Assembly (NCBI GenBank): GCA_037952775.1
Contig: JBANAY010000003.1
Span: 18,600,001 to 18,664,000 of the forward strand
DNA from: Clonostachys chloroleuca
Lineage: Eukaryota; Ascomycota; Sordariomycetes; Hypocreales; Bionectriaceae
Direction: 5' to 3'
Length of the DNA stretch: 64,000 nt
Shown here: positions 1 through 13,866 of the stretch, piece after piece
Position numbering within the stretch: the first letter of the stretch is position 1
Layout: the number at the start of each line of letters is the position of its first letter
The notes under the pieces: model-generated
Told to the model about the DNA's origin: nothing
The model's database searches: none
What the model saw: only the letters and a program-made list of their open reading frames with translations
Position numbers and translations under genes: made by a program

Positions 1-1454
1 ACCACAGAGCCGGTGGACGGGCCCCCTTGCGAGATAAGTGGATGTAAGATGGCCATGCTAGGTGCCAATAGCAATCTGCACTTATCATGCGTCTGCGTTT
101 TGGAATGCCATGTTCCGTCTGAAGCGGCCGGTAGCGATGTACATGGGCAAATCGGGTCGAGCAGAGGTGTTGCTGGTGGCAGTCGCCTGCCCAGTGGCTC
201 GTGGTCCCCTGTGCGTGGCTGTCTGTGGCCCCTGCATTCCCACCTGCCTGGAGGAATAGGTAGGTACACCGTAGCGGCGGAGCACAGCGCCGGTGCTGGT
301 GGTCACTTTCGGGACAATGGACCTGGAGTGGTTAGAGGTTCCTCCTGTCCAGGACCTCCTGGGCGGAGGTACATCTCCCTCAGTTTGATGCGTTGAGGCG
401 TTGATGGTTGACTTCCTCCACGTTCAGCTGCTTGCTACGACATTGCATGTAATCAACGAGCGCCTGCTGCGTGCTCTTCTGGGCGTCGGCGCTGTTCTTG
501 GACGAATGGCTCGTCAATTTCCTTCGCCCCCATTAATTCCTTCCATCTCATTTCGTTAGTCTTTGGTCACTGATCGTCGCTTCTGAGCTACTGCCACCAC
601 ACCTGACCCGTTTGGGGTGTGCAGGGTGCGTGCGTGCTTGTCGCTGATCATGCTGCTGTTGGTACCTGGGCACCGCTAGGAGGCAGGAGCGGCCAGGCAG
701 GCTGGTATGGAGGCAGGCAGTTAGGGAGGTACCAGCAAGTTGTACCTGCCTGTTGGGCGATACCTCAGTCCTTCCCTATCCACAACTCCCCTTTGCGGCG
801 GCAATACCATGGCTGCTACTTCTCCATTGCTCTTGGATCCTGCTGGTGCTACTACTGTGTATCACTTCCTCGTGCCTGTCCTCTAGGTGCAGCATTGGTC
901 TCACTCACCGTTCTGCTTCCTCATCTCCCAATCCTCCATCCTATCTCACCACTTCCTCCACCCGAGCCATTTTCCATCACCAGCCTGGCGACCCCTCCAC
1001 CCCGACCCGTCACTGCTCTCGCCACTGGCGGCAACCCTTACCGGTACCTAGCAGGAATCTCGCCTCGCGGTCTTGCTTCGTCCTCGATTAATCGATCGCT
1101 TATCGAACCCCCAAATCTGGCCAACCGATCACGGCAGCACCTACACTCTCACCAGGGGGTTTGACGCCTCGACAGCTTGTGGAACAGATTGTATTCTTGT
1201 GCAACCTTTTCCTTCTCTCACCACATACCAGTTGGTCGGCCAGACGGGCGTCCAGCCACTACGACTTCCTTGTTAAATCGCTGGTCTAATCCACCCGTTC
1301 GACAGAAGCTTACCAGAACAAACTCCCGACTAGCGACTCCACCACCATTGGTTGGCACTCCGAACGAAACAAAAGCATCGTTTGACCCCAAGAATGGTGC
1401 TCGGTTTCCGATTGCGATAATTGCTGCGTTGTCCGTCGACCTCAATCCATCAAT
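1..1454. other. Intergenic / upstream region of the kinase gene
   Basis: No recognisable gene. The stretch holds several GGTAGGTAC/GGTACC-like motifs (near 260, 661, 728, 1040) and a pyrimidine-rich tract from about 870 to 1370, as is common in fungal promoters and 5' leaders. Open frames here have no family resemblance and are treated as chance. The left edge may include the 3' flank of a gene lying outside the window. Confidence 0.5.
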
Positions 1455-3628
<2,174 letters not shown>

Positions 3629-5116
3629 ACACAAACCCATATCGCTCCCCATTTTCCTTCTCTCCTCTTTGGGCGGGAAGTGGGCCAATGCCCCGACGGA
3701 GGCCCTTAATGATATTACGAAGTTTTAAATGGCCAGTAGCGCCCGGTGTTGGTTGTTGATTGCGCAACGTCTGATGTTTAGACGCCGGTGCAGGACAGGT
3801 GCAACGCAACCGGACTTCCCTTCGAATCTTCTCCGACCAGCTGGCTGCGAGTTTCTCTGGCGACATTGGGTGGGATATACCATTACTATTCGCGACAGTC
3901 AGCACTTCCATGGCTTTTTATATTAGACACAGAATCTCCTTGTGGGAATGATTTCTTTGCATTTTATTGGGGTTGTCTGGGGCATGCTTTGGAACCGGGG
4001 GTCTTCACCTGTTTGACTTCAAGTACTGAATGAATGCTCCGAGTTTTGGTTCAAATTGCTACCTGGAGATGACGGAGAAGCAGAAAGGGGCATATACGTT
4101 ATTTGAATTTCATGTACTCTATGCTTGGGCTGGTTTTTTGCTATTCATGTTTTCAGAGGATTTTTTTTTCTCATTTTTTTTCGGTTGCTTGTTTTGCCCC
4201 AATCTATTTGTTCTTCCTGATCGCTTAGCATAACATACCTAGTGGGAACATAGGGTGGAAGACTTGGTTTATAGGGACTGTTCCTGAGAAGCAGCATATA
4301 TATATTATATATTATATATTACTGAATAATTGTCCCGTTTTTTCCACTCGAGCGAAGTTTAGTAGATTCGAACAGTGCCCTTTCATGATCAGTCTAAGTT
4401 GAGCGTCGGTCCTAATTCATAGTGGGAGAGTAGTAGAGATTGTAGAGATTGGATTTGTCACGTGTATTGACAATACTCATATCATATCATGATGAACATT
4501 GAATTCTTAATAAAATGCAGTACAATGGTTCCAGAGCAACTATTATCCAGGAAACGAGGCCTCGAAGTCCACCGAGAGATCATCATCATCGAAACATCGC
4601 CTCATCTTCCCTTTCCATTTCGTTTTATATCCGTAGCGGAATTTGTAAAGTGGAGAGAAAAAAAAATCCAAAAAAAAAATCAAGCACCAAGTTCTTCTTG
4701 AAGTGCGGGAATACGCAACAAAGCAGAAACTCCTTGTGGCAAGCCGTGTTCGTTCTGACTCAACGCAAACAGATGTGAAAGAGACGAGAAGAAAGGTGCA
4801 CTCCCTCCAATGTTTTCCAGTCCAATATGGTCCAGTTGCGTGTGCTTGTTGCACCCCAATGTCTGGGGAACGCTGACCGACTCATAGTAATAACGCCAAT
4901 ATCCGTTGAGATGGCTGCCTTAATCGACGATACTCGCCTGTGTAACTCCCCGAGTACGATTTGCTGGTCCATCTGTGCCCATGCTCTTTCATTCGCTTGA
5001 CTCCTTTTACCCAACCCGAGATAGGAAATTATAGGTACAGGCACTCGAAATCAAAGTGCGAGCAGAAATAAAGATCCCTAAAAACGGTTCCGAAAACAAA
5101 AACATTCTCGGGTACA
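3629..5116. other. Convergent intergenic region between kinase and bZIP genes
   Basis: Tail-to-tail gap that should hold both 3' UTRs. It contains an AT-dinucleotide tract at 4296-4320 and poly-A/T runs near 4160-4180 and 4658-4680. No conserved reading frame was recognised. Confidence 0.5.
4296..4320. repeat. AT-rich microsatellite
   Basis: Imperfect AT/ATT tandem run of about 25 bp inside the convergent 3' gap. Confidence 0.7.
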
Positions 5117-6976
5117 CTAGGACAGATTGACACCGTTTGGTTTGGAGGTTCGGCTCACTTCAATCCCAAGAGTCTCAGCGACACATTCGGAAGATACATC
5201 CTTCCCCATGTACTTCTTGAGCAGGGTATCAAAATCGTGTTCACCAACGACAGGGCCGTTGCCAGAGCATTTGGCCTTCTTGGTGAGCTCGGAGCAGAGC
5301 CCGTCAAGATCAAATTCGCCGTTTTGAGCTTTCGGGCAGGCCTGTAACTTCTCCCTGTCCAATTTATCAGTATTACCGTCTGGAGGGCTTCTGAAAGAAG
5401 GTTTCAGGTCATACCACAACTGGTTGCAGCTCATGTCTGCCTTCTTCGCAATTTTATCGTCAAAGTCATCCTTCTGAGCGTCGATTTCGTCAATCAAGTT
5501 CTTCTTGTGTAGCGCAGGGCTGGGGGCAACGTTGTAAGGAGTGAAGAAGTCCGCATCAAGGGAATCGTTGAAGAGCTCGTCAAACGACGGGTTGGAGAGA
5601 ATGCTTTCTTGAGGCTCACGGTAATCGCCAAACAACTGGGGATCAAAGTTGCCACCGTTCTGCTGCGCAAGCCAATCAAAGTTGTTCGCATTGTTGAAGT
5701 CAACGTTCGCAAATTGGGAGAAAGTGTCCGCTGACAGGGAGGGCTGTTCTTCTCCAATGGTTGTCATCAGTTCGATAGGCTTCGAGCCTGAGGGAGACTG
5801 TGTGAACGGCTCAGGCGAAGTGCCGCAAGAGGAACTGGCGCCAACATTTGAATTAGATGAAGCGGACGGAGAGCTCGTTGCCCCAAGTCCGTACTGTGCC
5901 GAATCCAGGCTATATTTGGAATCATTTGTGATGGTACTGGCCATAGACGGTGTGAATACACTTGAAAATTTGGTTGCTGACAGATCTTGGGGTGATGCCC
6001 TCGATTGAGGAGACATTTTATCCGATATTGAGCCTCTGTTAGGGCTATTTGCCTGCACTTGCGTGTGCGGACTATGAGGCTGTGAAACTGATCTTTGAGC
6101 TGGCTTGACTGTCGCTGGGCCAGGAAGAGTGCCAAATTTGGGGAAGTTGAACTGGAAACTGACGTCGCTGAGGTTGCTGACAGCGGCATTTCCAAATGGC
6201 ACCTTAGGACCAGTTGTGGGCTTGGGGTTGCCAACGACTTGCAACTTTTGTTTGTACATGTTGAGCTCCACGCTCATGCGATCGACCTGGGCACGTAGCT
6301 TGCTGTTTTCATGATTTGCAGCCTCGGAGGCCTTTTCTAGCTCTTCAACCTTGGTCTCAAGGTCCTTCAAATGTTTTTCCTTGCGCTCTCTGAATGCCCG
6401 CTGGGCGGCTCTGTTCTGAGCTTTGCGTTTCTATCGTCCACATTGTTAGATCTTAAATGCAACAATCAACCTAATCTCACATTGTAAGGTTCAACGTACG
6501 GAGCTTGGTTCTGAGGTAAGTGGCTTGCGGCCGGGCTTCTTAGGCGCCTTATCGGTGCTCTCGCGGCGCTTGGCACTCTTGCCTTCATCCTCTTCATCCT
6601 CCTCGGGGTAGCTTCGTTTCTCATTCGATTCATTCGCATCACCATCAGATGATTCCGATTGAACAGTTTCCGGGGCGTCTGCCAGTGTGTGGGCAGTTTG
6701 GTCACCGTCCGCAAATGAGAAATCGAAACTGGAATCGGCAAAGTCATAGTCATAATTACCATACATGAGCGAGTTATCAGTAAAGCCCTGGGCGCCGCTG
6801 AGGCCCTGTTCGGGCTCGCTCTTGAAGGGCTTGGGGGTCGCAGAAAGACCGGGGCCGCTGGAAGAGCCAGACAGTTGAGGATTGTTGGAGTTGAGAGCAG
6901 CGAAAAGAAGACTCTGCTGCTGAGGAGTCAGGACAAAATTTGGCGGCAGAGAGCCACCGGAGCCGGCAGAGGCCAT
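5117..6976 (-). CDS. yap1: Yap1/AP-1-like bZIP transcription factor (oxidative-stress regulator)
   Basis: Two exons on the minus strand: 6976-6500 and 6430-5117, with a 69-nt intron that falls just before the basic region; 596 aa. The N-terminus (SLPPNFVLTPQQQSLLFAAL) is the Pap1-type opening of fungal AP-1 proteins. The basic region reads KRKAQNRAAQRAFRERK and is followed by a leucine-zipper-like coiled coil. A C-terminal cysteine-rich domain contains CSELTKKAKC and SSECVAETLGIEV, the region that in Yap1/Pap1 holds the redox cysteines and the nuclear export signal. An upstream cysteine segment (MSCNQLWYDL, LQACPK) matches the family's N-CRD zone. In known members, oxidation masks export and the factor accumulates in the nucleus to induce antioxidant and efflux genes. 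The ATG at 6976 is the first one in frame. The 1.6-kb upstream gap suits a heavily regulated gene. Confidence 0.93.
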
Positions 6977-8607
6977 CGCGAATAGGTCTGCTGGTTGTTT
7001 GAAATCGAAGAGTAGTCGAGGGGGGCAATTCTGGTCGAGGGCGAATCGAGGCAAGCTTCTCAGGCTGCCAAGCGGTACGAATGTCGGAGCTTCGGAGTTT
7101 AGTATGAAAACCCCGGGATTCGTACGGAACAGAGTGGTCGAGTGGCGAGCAGCGACAGACAGGATTGAATGTCTCGGGCCAAGGCTCGCTCAGTCAAACG
7201 AAAAAATGTTTGAATGGGCGGTTGATGGTGGAGGAGAGAGAGGCTGGGAGGTGGCAACTGCCCTCGGTGGAATGACAAGAGCGGAGCGTGTAATCGGACT
7301 CCCCCGCAGGGCGCAGAGAGTGGTTTGCACGATGCAGTGGTGTGGTGCATGCACTAACAGCACCTATCCTCCCGCCGTTTCGAGCCGGCAGACTGGGCAA
7401 AGGGTTCGAGGGGTGCGGCAGTGCGTCAGGCGGAAGGGATCCCAGTATTCAGGGTGCGTGAGAAAAATGCTTCGCAGTGCCCTGGCGTTCTAGTTGATTC
7501 TCCGGCGTGGAAGCGCTTCTCGCAGCTGGGCCTATGACTGAAGGAGGGGTGGCCTGCGTCGATGGAAAATGAGGTGTTCCAAGCTGAATTTGTCAGCGGT
7601 CAGACGAGACCAAACGGATTCGGGGTGCGGGGCTGTCTGGACTCCACCGTACCAGCGCAGTACCGGAAGATGCCTGGTTTGTACCTTCCTATCTCTGGTG
7701 CCTGCACGGCCGGTCATGCAAGTCGCCCTGCTACTGGCGCAGGCACCATCGAGCGAGGTAGAGGGGTACTTGGCGGGCAAGGACGGCCCTTCTGCCGCTA
7801 GTCCAATGAGTCAACCGTGAGTAAACGCACTCTTCCAGCTGCTGTTTCTGAACGAAGGCGTATGCTCAAGCCGGCCAGGTCCCTCCCCTGACCGAATCCA
7901 AAGCCGAGAGCCTGCATCTCCACTCGTCATCTCTGAGCCGATTGGTAAGGATGTAACATTATGGCACCAAGCTTTCGGGAGTCGCTATCACTCCTAATCA
8001 ATCAACCAATCAGCCTATATCCCCACGTCACGCCTGCTAAACAGCTTGCCACTGACGACTGTTTGTCCTGTGTCAAAACGTTCGTCCAAGGAGATTCTAG
8101 TGCCAAACAACCCAGCCTTCCGGGGAGTCCGGAAGACGTTTGATACAATATATCGCCACTATGGAATTTAATCTATGGGGAGTTGTGCTAAACAATGTCG
8201 AATTCGTCTCGGGAAGTTAGAAAGCCACCATTTATGACATGGTAGCCTTCTATGCATTGGAATATTATGTAAGAAACTCAGGTGACAATTGGTAGAACTT
8301 GTAGCCTTGGCCAATTATATCGCCTCAAACTCATGTTCATCGCAGTTGATTCCGGCTCAGTCTCACGAATGGATGTTGAGACTTAGTGAAAAGCTAGGAT
8401 TGATATGTTGAATTGGTCTGCGAGAGGGGACTATGGGCGACATGCACTGAACCATGGAATTGGGAAGAAAGTTGGGAATTATATAATTTCATTCGCTTAA
8501 TTTATTAAACTTGATAGATCGTTATCAGAAAGATGCACAGGTTCTAAGGTCTGTTTCTCTTTGCCGAGCATTGTTCCACCTAGTAGGCCACATCATTTAG
8601 ATGGTGT
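6977..8607. other. Upstream region of yap1 / downstream flank of grg-1
   Basis: Both neighbours are transcribed leftward, so this holds the yap1 promoter and probably a long leader plus the grg-1 3' UTR. A CACGTCAC element sits near 8022 and AT-rich DNA lies at 8470-8510. No gene was recognised. Confidence 0.5.
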
Positions 8608-8884
8608 CTAGGCCTTGGCGTACTCCTTGTGGGCCTCAGCCTTGCCGTTGTGAGCGGACTCGTCAACCTTGTCACCGAGAGCGTCCTTGGCGGCAGTGAC
8701 ACTTTGGAAGTGTTAGAAAGTCTTGTTTCCAGTGTGGTGAATGTGAGGGAAAGGTTACTCACCGAGTGCCAACGCTGACGTTGCTGTCCTTGGCAATCTC
8801 CTTGTTGGTCTCCTTGCTGGCACCGGAAACAGCGCCCTGGACGGTCTCAGCGACGTAGTTAACACCTTGCTTGATGGACTCCAT
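8608..8884 (-). CDS. grg-1: Glucose-repressible protein GRG-1 / clock-controlled CCG-1-like
   Basis: Two exons, 8884-8763 and 8701-8608, with a 61-nt intron; 71 aa. The small hydrophilic protein begins MESIKQGVNYVAETV and carries the family's SGASKETNKEIAKD and TAAKDALGDKVDE blocks, matching Neurospora GRG-1/CCG-1 in length and composition. In Neurospora the gene is strongly derepressed by glucose starvation, by the circadian clock and in development; the molecular role of the protein is not known. No signal peptide or membrane segment is visible. Codon choice is strongly C/G-ending, as in highly expressed fungal genes. A TATA box (9004-9011) and two CRE-like sites lie upstream. Confidence 0.93.
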
Positions 8885-9003
8885 TGCGAATGTAGAGGTG
8901 GTTGATTGGGTTGAAAGTTGTGTGGTAGTGGTGGTTTTGAATGTGTGTGATTGTGAGTGAGTTGATGACGAAAAAGGTGTGTCATTGACGGGAGAACTCT
9001 ACG

Positions 9004-9011
9004 TTTATATA
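9004..9011 (-). promoter_or_regulatory. TATA box of grg-1
   Basis: TATATAAA on the minus strand, about 120 bp upstream of the grg-1 ATG. The position is consistent with a core promoter for a strongly inducible gene. Confidence 0.6.
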
Positions 9012-9201
9012 CACGATTTGGCGGCTTCTCAAGATTCCCATGCTCGATCAATCGAATACACGTGAAGTTCGTAGTCATCGAAGCTAAGAAGTCGTTTCTG
9101 TTAGTGTACTGCCCAAGGAATGTTGAAAACCCTATCGTGATCTACTATGCCCATCGAATGGAATGAATTATGACCTGAGGCCACTCAAAATCCGGCGTCG
9201 G

Positions 9202-9209
9202 TGACGTCA
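9202..9209. promoter_or_regulatory. Palindromic CRE (ATF/CREB-type) site
   Basis: Perfect TGACGTCA about 320 bp upstream of the grg-1 start. A near match, TTACGTCA, lies at 9285-9292 and a CCAAT box at 9261. ATF/CREB bZIP factors of stress and cAMP pathways bind this element; its use here is inferred from position. Confidence 0.5.
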
Positions 9210-10930
9210 AGACTTTTGACCATTGCCGTTGAGGCCAAAGATGAAAGAATCTAGCAAAGTCCAATCAGGGACGGTGTTCAGCCCTTACGTCACTGAGATC
9301 CCACCATGGTGGGGCAGCAATTGAGGGACGGGACTTACCTCGCTCAGAAGCACTGGGGTCTGGCGGAGGATCTACTCCCTTCCCCAAGGCCCGTTATGCA
9401 GCGCACGTTCGGGACTGCGAATCCATGTTGCCGACTTTCTGACCATAAGCAAATACGCTCCCGTCCAGAGCGATTGGGCTATTCTATGAGGTAGCATCAG
9501 GCAGTGTGCTCAATTCATTCGTTTACGTAGCAGCCGTAGAAGGACACCTGTCCTACGGCGCCACTAATACGACCTCGGCAGAGGATAGCTAAGGTTCGTG
9601 ACGAAAGTCCCAGCCCCAACAGATCTCCCGGCCCCCCTTGGATTAGCACCAGGTGAGGTATAGTAAGCTCACGAGGTCAGGCACAGCGAGAGTTGGTGGC
9701 ACTGCATTTCGCATCCATTCACGCGGGGCGGCTTAAGTGGTTCCCATCGCTAAAACCACCAATAGTGCAATGCTAAGATGGTGGAGCATCGCCATAAGCA
9801 GCGCTTGTCGGCCCTGATCGGGAGCTGCCTCAGCGAAGTCATCCGTGCATCAAGCGGCCAATGCTCTCCAGTAGTCTCAGCCATCTACGTAAGTGAGCAT
9901 ATGATGCCTCAGATTTCCAGGTACCATCGAGGACGATGTCATTTTGCAGGAACATTGTTCCGTTCGGGCAAGATCTCTTTCGCATTGGTTAGACTCTCAA
10001 TTGACCCAATCCAGGTACATAGAAGACCCATAGGATGATGACATCAATCAACTTTATCCTGTTCGAAAACGGACAGTTGTTGATGGGGATTCTTGGCCAA
10101 GGACGATCACCCGTTAGATGGAAAAGGTGCAGTGTCTCAGCTGCGATAACTAGTATTGACCACCGAGAACAGCATGGCCATCTATGTTTACCATGCAAGC
10201 GACTGACATAAAACATGGCAAACACACCCACAACCTCCAGTGTTGAATTTGAACGCAATATCGAAACAATTAACCAAGCAATAAACACAATACCAAACTA
10301 AATAGCGTTGATAATTTATTCCTTTTTAAATTATCGTGATCAGTGTTATTAATAAGAAAAGGTCCCTGCCTTGCGTGAAAAGAGCTGTAGTGAGCCATAT
10401 TTTATTTCACCTATGGATGATCACGACAGATGCCAGTTATCCAATCACATCAAGCCCTACACCTCAATTTCGCTTCCTTCTTGGTTTTGAGAATTTGAAA
10501 GTCGTGAGGCCAGATCATCCACCACCAGAACCGTACCAGACACGAGAGGGGTAATTCTGACTTGTACAAACGAATTTCTCTCCAAGTGATGAGCAACTGC
10601 TCAACCTAATACAACGAAGACAATATAGCCGCCAATATCACTACTTATCCTACCTTTCCTTACATTTTTAAAACCAAAGCTTGTTCCTCGAAGCAGCCAT
10701 GTTACAGCTCTGAAGAAAGTCACGTGCCTATCTAGGTCGGAACAGGTAGCATGCGCAGTCAGCCCCACTGGCCCCGCGGCCCTTTGGTTGGGTGCTTACC
10801 ACCGCTCTCAGGAGATGACCGCTCTTGTCCGCCGGGCACAAGCTCATGACTTAGCTGTACACTAGGCTCGCAGCCAGCTCTCGTACATTGCTCCTCGAGG
10901 CCCTCGACAGAGGAATTTCCAAAAGCAGCC

Positions 10931-12420
10931 ATGGATCTCGCCTACGATCACATCCAGGAGGATCCCAACGCCAAGGAACAAGGTGCCGCCAGCGAGGGTT
11001 CCAAGTCCAACCAACCCCAGCCGTCGCTGAACAGCGAGATTCAAGATGCATACAAGGCCTTCTCGAATAGCCCCTGGGGTTCCCGGATTGGTGGGTTCCT
11101 TGGCAATGTAGTTAAGCAGGTAAGGGCACGATATTCGCAGCCTCCGCCTCTGCAGCCGTTCTAACGTCAGAAGGGTGGTGATGTATACACGCAGGCCTCG
11201 AAGGAACTGGCCGAAGTCAGGGAAGACGCAACCAAGGGACTCTCCGATCTCCAAAAGTCCATCATCGAGCAAACACGACACATGACCGTCAAGGACGTAA
11301 CCCTGAGCTCAGATGTGTTGGAGGAGAACAAGGATGACGCAGCACAATCCAGAGATCTTTCATCCGATGGTCAGCCTAGCGAAACGATGCTTTCCCGCCT
11401 TAGAGTGGAGGCAGCCAAGCGTCTGAAGGATCTCCAGAAGGCGGAGGATGCAGCGGACGAGGCTCTGTTCCGGTTCGGCGGTAATGTTCGCGATTTCTTA
11501 CGAGACGCCATTAGCATTGCACCCAACGACGGCGCCGAGGGTGGAAGCACTGTGCTTTTCGAAAGCAAGGATTCCAAGGGGAAGCGGGTTTTCCATACTT
11601 CACGATTCGATGCACAGCTTCACGTCATCCACACTACTACGGACGGCTTTCTCAAAGATCCTGCGGCAAACGAATATGATATCTGGTCAAAGGAATTCGA
11701 TGTCGAGAAGAAGACGGCGGACATCAGCAACGACCTTACGAAATACCCTGAGCTACGGGCTACGATGGAGAAGCTCGTCCCAGATCAGATCCCATATGCT
11801 GATTTCTGGAAGCGCTACTACTATTTACGACATGGAATTGAGACTGCCGAGGCTAGAAGAAAGGATCTCCTGAAGGGTGAGTTTTTCTTTTTAGTCAAAA
11901 ATAGGGGTCTGTCACTAATGTACCTGTAGCCGCGGCAGCTGAAGACGAGGTTGGCTGGGGCGATGATTCTGATGACGAAGAGGAGGATGACGAGAAGGAA
12001 GATGCCAAGAAGGAGGTATCCAAGAAGGAGGATGCCAAGAAGGTAGAGCCTAAGAAGGAGGAGCCTAAAAAGGAGGACGCCAAGAAGGCTGTTCCCAGCA
12101 AGCCAGTTGCTAAAGAGGAGTCTTCCGACGAGGATTCTTCTGAAGAAGATTCTTCCGAAGAGGAGTCTTCTGACGATGATGAGCCCCCCAGGCCCAAAAC
12201 ATCAGGTTCAGTCGCGTCCTCGAGAACCATCCAGCCTATCCCGAAGGGTCCATTGAAGGCAGCTGCACCTCGCAACTCCCACGACGAGAAATCCCAGGCC
12301 GATAGTGAAGCAAGCTACGACGTGGTTGGTGCGGCATCTGGTAAGACCAGCCAGGCCCCCAACAGCCCCAAGGACGCTAAGAAGGCAGACGACGACGACA
12401 GTGATGATGACTGGGAGTAA
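10931..12420 (+). CDS. BSD-domain protein (Dos2-like)
   Basis: Exons 10931-11119, 11195-11876 and 11930-12420; 453 aa. The N-terminus (AYKAFSNSPWGSRIGGFLGNVVKQ) is followed by a helical/coiled region. A BSD domain lies around residues 210-275, with the diagnostic aromatic pair in YADFWKRYYYLRHG after LVPDQIPY. The last third is low-complexity: Lys/Glu repeats (KKE, KKVEPKKEEPKKED) and acidic serine clusters (EESSDEDSSEEDSSEEESSDDDE), ending DDSDDDWE. This architecture matches the fungal proteins annotated as Dos2-like or BSD domain-containing. In yeast Dos2 is linked to ubiquitin-dependent processes and chromatin, but its biochemical role is unsettled. It is convergent with TSR2, with stop codons about 230 bp apart. 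Confidence 0.88.
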
Positions 12421-12648
12421 ATGTATATAGTCGACAAGATCGCTAAGCGTCTCTCACGAGGTGGCGCCCTTCCTTTTGCTGCTGGTGTCTCTGGCGTTCG
12501 GTCTTGGGGATTCGTATTTGAGCCGTTCTCATTCGAAAGCATTCGTGTCTGAGAGCTTGGGTATAGTGGATATCAATTGTTTTTCTAAACTCTTAAGAGA
12601 TCTTTTCTCTCTGCACGCCCATTTGACCAACCCATGCACATCCAGCAT

Positions 12649-13346
12649 TTACCTCTTTCTCGTGACTTTTGTGAATCCGTCTTCATCAACCTCGGGGGCT
12701 GGCTTCTCCTTGCGGACAGGAGGGGCATCGTCCATAGTGACGTCGGCGCCATCGCCGTCCTCCTCATCCTCCCCTGAATCATCGCTCTCCCAATCTGTGT
12801 CTTGGTCTGCATCTTCGGCCTTCTTAAACAACTGATCGACCTTCTTCCCTTGACGATCCGTATATCGTTCCCTGAGGCTGTTGTATTCGTCAAACACTCC
12901 AATGGCGCACTGCGCGCGGGCGCGCATGATCTGAGTGGCGACGTCGACTCCTGAGTCGTCATCCACGTTGACCTCGAACTCGTCCACCATGACCTGAAGC
13001 AGTACCGTCTCGACATCCTCCATGTCCGGCTCTTCGGGAGCGTTGGTCTTCTTGGAAGTCTTCTCGTCGGGAGTTGCGTCGGTGAATTCAGGGAACAGGT
13101 CGACGATGGCGCCCGCAAACCAGTCTCGCTTGTCAGAGGAGTCGGGGCCTCCCCAGTTGTTCTGCACCGAGAGCGTGAGGGCGGGCCATAGATGGAGGGC
13201 GTAGACGACGGCCTGCTCGAAGTTGTTCTGGCGAACCCCTACGACTGTGATTAGACCAGGACGGCTAGATTTACTGAATTCAAAATCAAATTGCGTATTC
13301 ACATACCCGCGGGAGGGAGTTCACTGGGTGGTTCTGAGGTCGCCAT
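12649..13346 (-). CDS. tsr2: Pre-rRNA-processing protein TSR2 (eS26 escortin)
   Basis: Exons 13346-13307 and 13238-12649, with a 68-nt intron after residue 13; 209 aa. The conserved core has FEQAVVYALHLWPALTLSVQ and NNWGGPDSSDKRDWFAGAIVDLF, where the WGGP motif is the TSR2 family signature. An acidic C-terminal tail (DWESDDSGEDEEDGDG) is followed by the conserved end DEDGFTKVTRKR. In yeast Tsr2 releases Rps26/eS26 from its importin and shields it until it joins the 40S precursor; the acidic tail is thought to bind the basic cargo. Divergent from the lipase gene at 13867. Confidence 0.92.
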
Positions 13347-13866
13347 GTTGCCCTGTTCAATAAGAGCGTATGCTGGTTATGTGGTGGGGTGTGGTTGGCT
13401 CTTTGGAGGGGCAAATCTCGAGATAACGACTTTTTTTCCTCCGTTGTGCACAAAATTCTGGTGGTCCGCTTCCATTGGCTATTGGCCTGTACTCCTTTAG
13501 CGAGGTCCCCTGTAACTATTATTCCTAGCAGGGGCACACTGTAATACGTCCCCGCGTGGACCCAGTTTGGTGAACGGGATGTGGCCATCTCCGTTTCGGG
13601 ATGGTGGCTCCCTCAATCCCGCCCTGGGTAAGGGACTGCGTCCATTCCAACACCGCTGGCCAGGGGTCTCGCCCATCATGACATCATGAGACCTCTCTGC
13701 CAATGATCCACGTTGATGGCTGGTTCGGGACTTAGACGAACGCTACTTCTGGGATGGTGACCGCTGAAGCACGTTCTCCTCAACTTTCCTCTCCGTCCGG
13801 CGTCCTAGTTCAGGAGAGCTTCGCATCGGCTCTTGAGTGACTGAGCCATGTCAGCATAAGCCCATC
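13347..13866. promoter_or_regulatory. Bidirectional promoter region tsr2 / lipase
   Basis: Head-to-head gap of about 520 bp. No clear TATA box was seen on either strand; the stretch is inferred to be a shared promoter from gene orientation alone. Confidence 0.4.

Larger units (their letters stand above)
8885..10930. other. Long intergenic region between grg-1 and the BSD gene
   Basis: About 2 kb shared by two divergently transcribed genes. The left part is the grg-1 promoter. A 14-bp palindrome CCCACCATGGTGGG lies at 9300-9313. Open frames in 9300-10560 resemble nothing recognisable and lack consistent splice structure. Confidence 0.5.

Noticed and set aside
619..1164. 181-codon open frame left of the kinase
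   Set aside because: Pro/Ser/Leu-rich product of a pyrimidine-rich leader; several overlapping frames are equally open.
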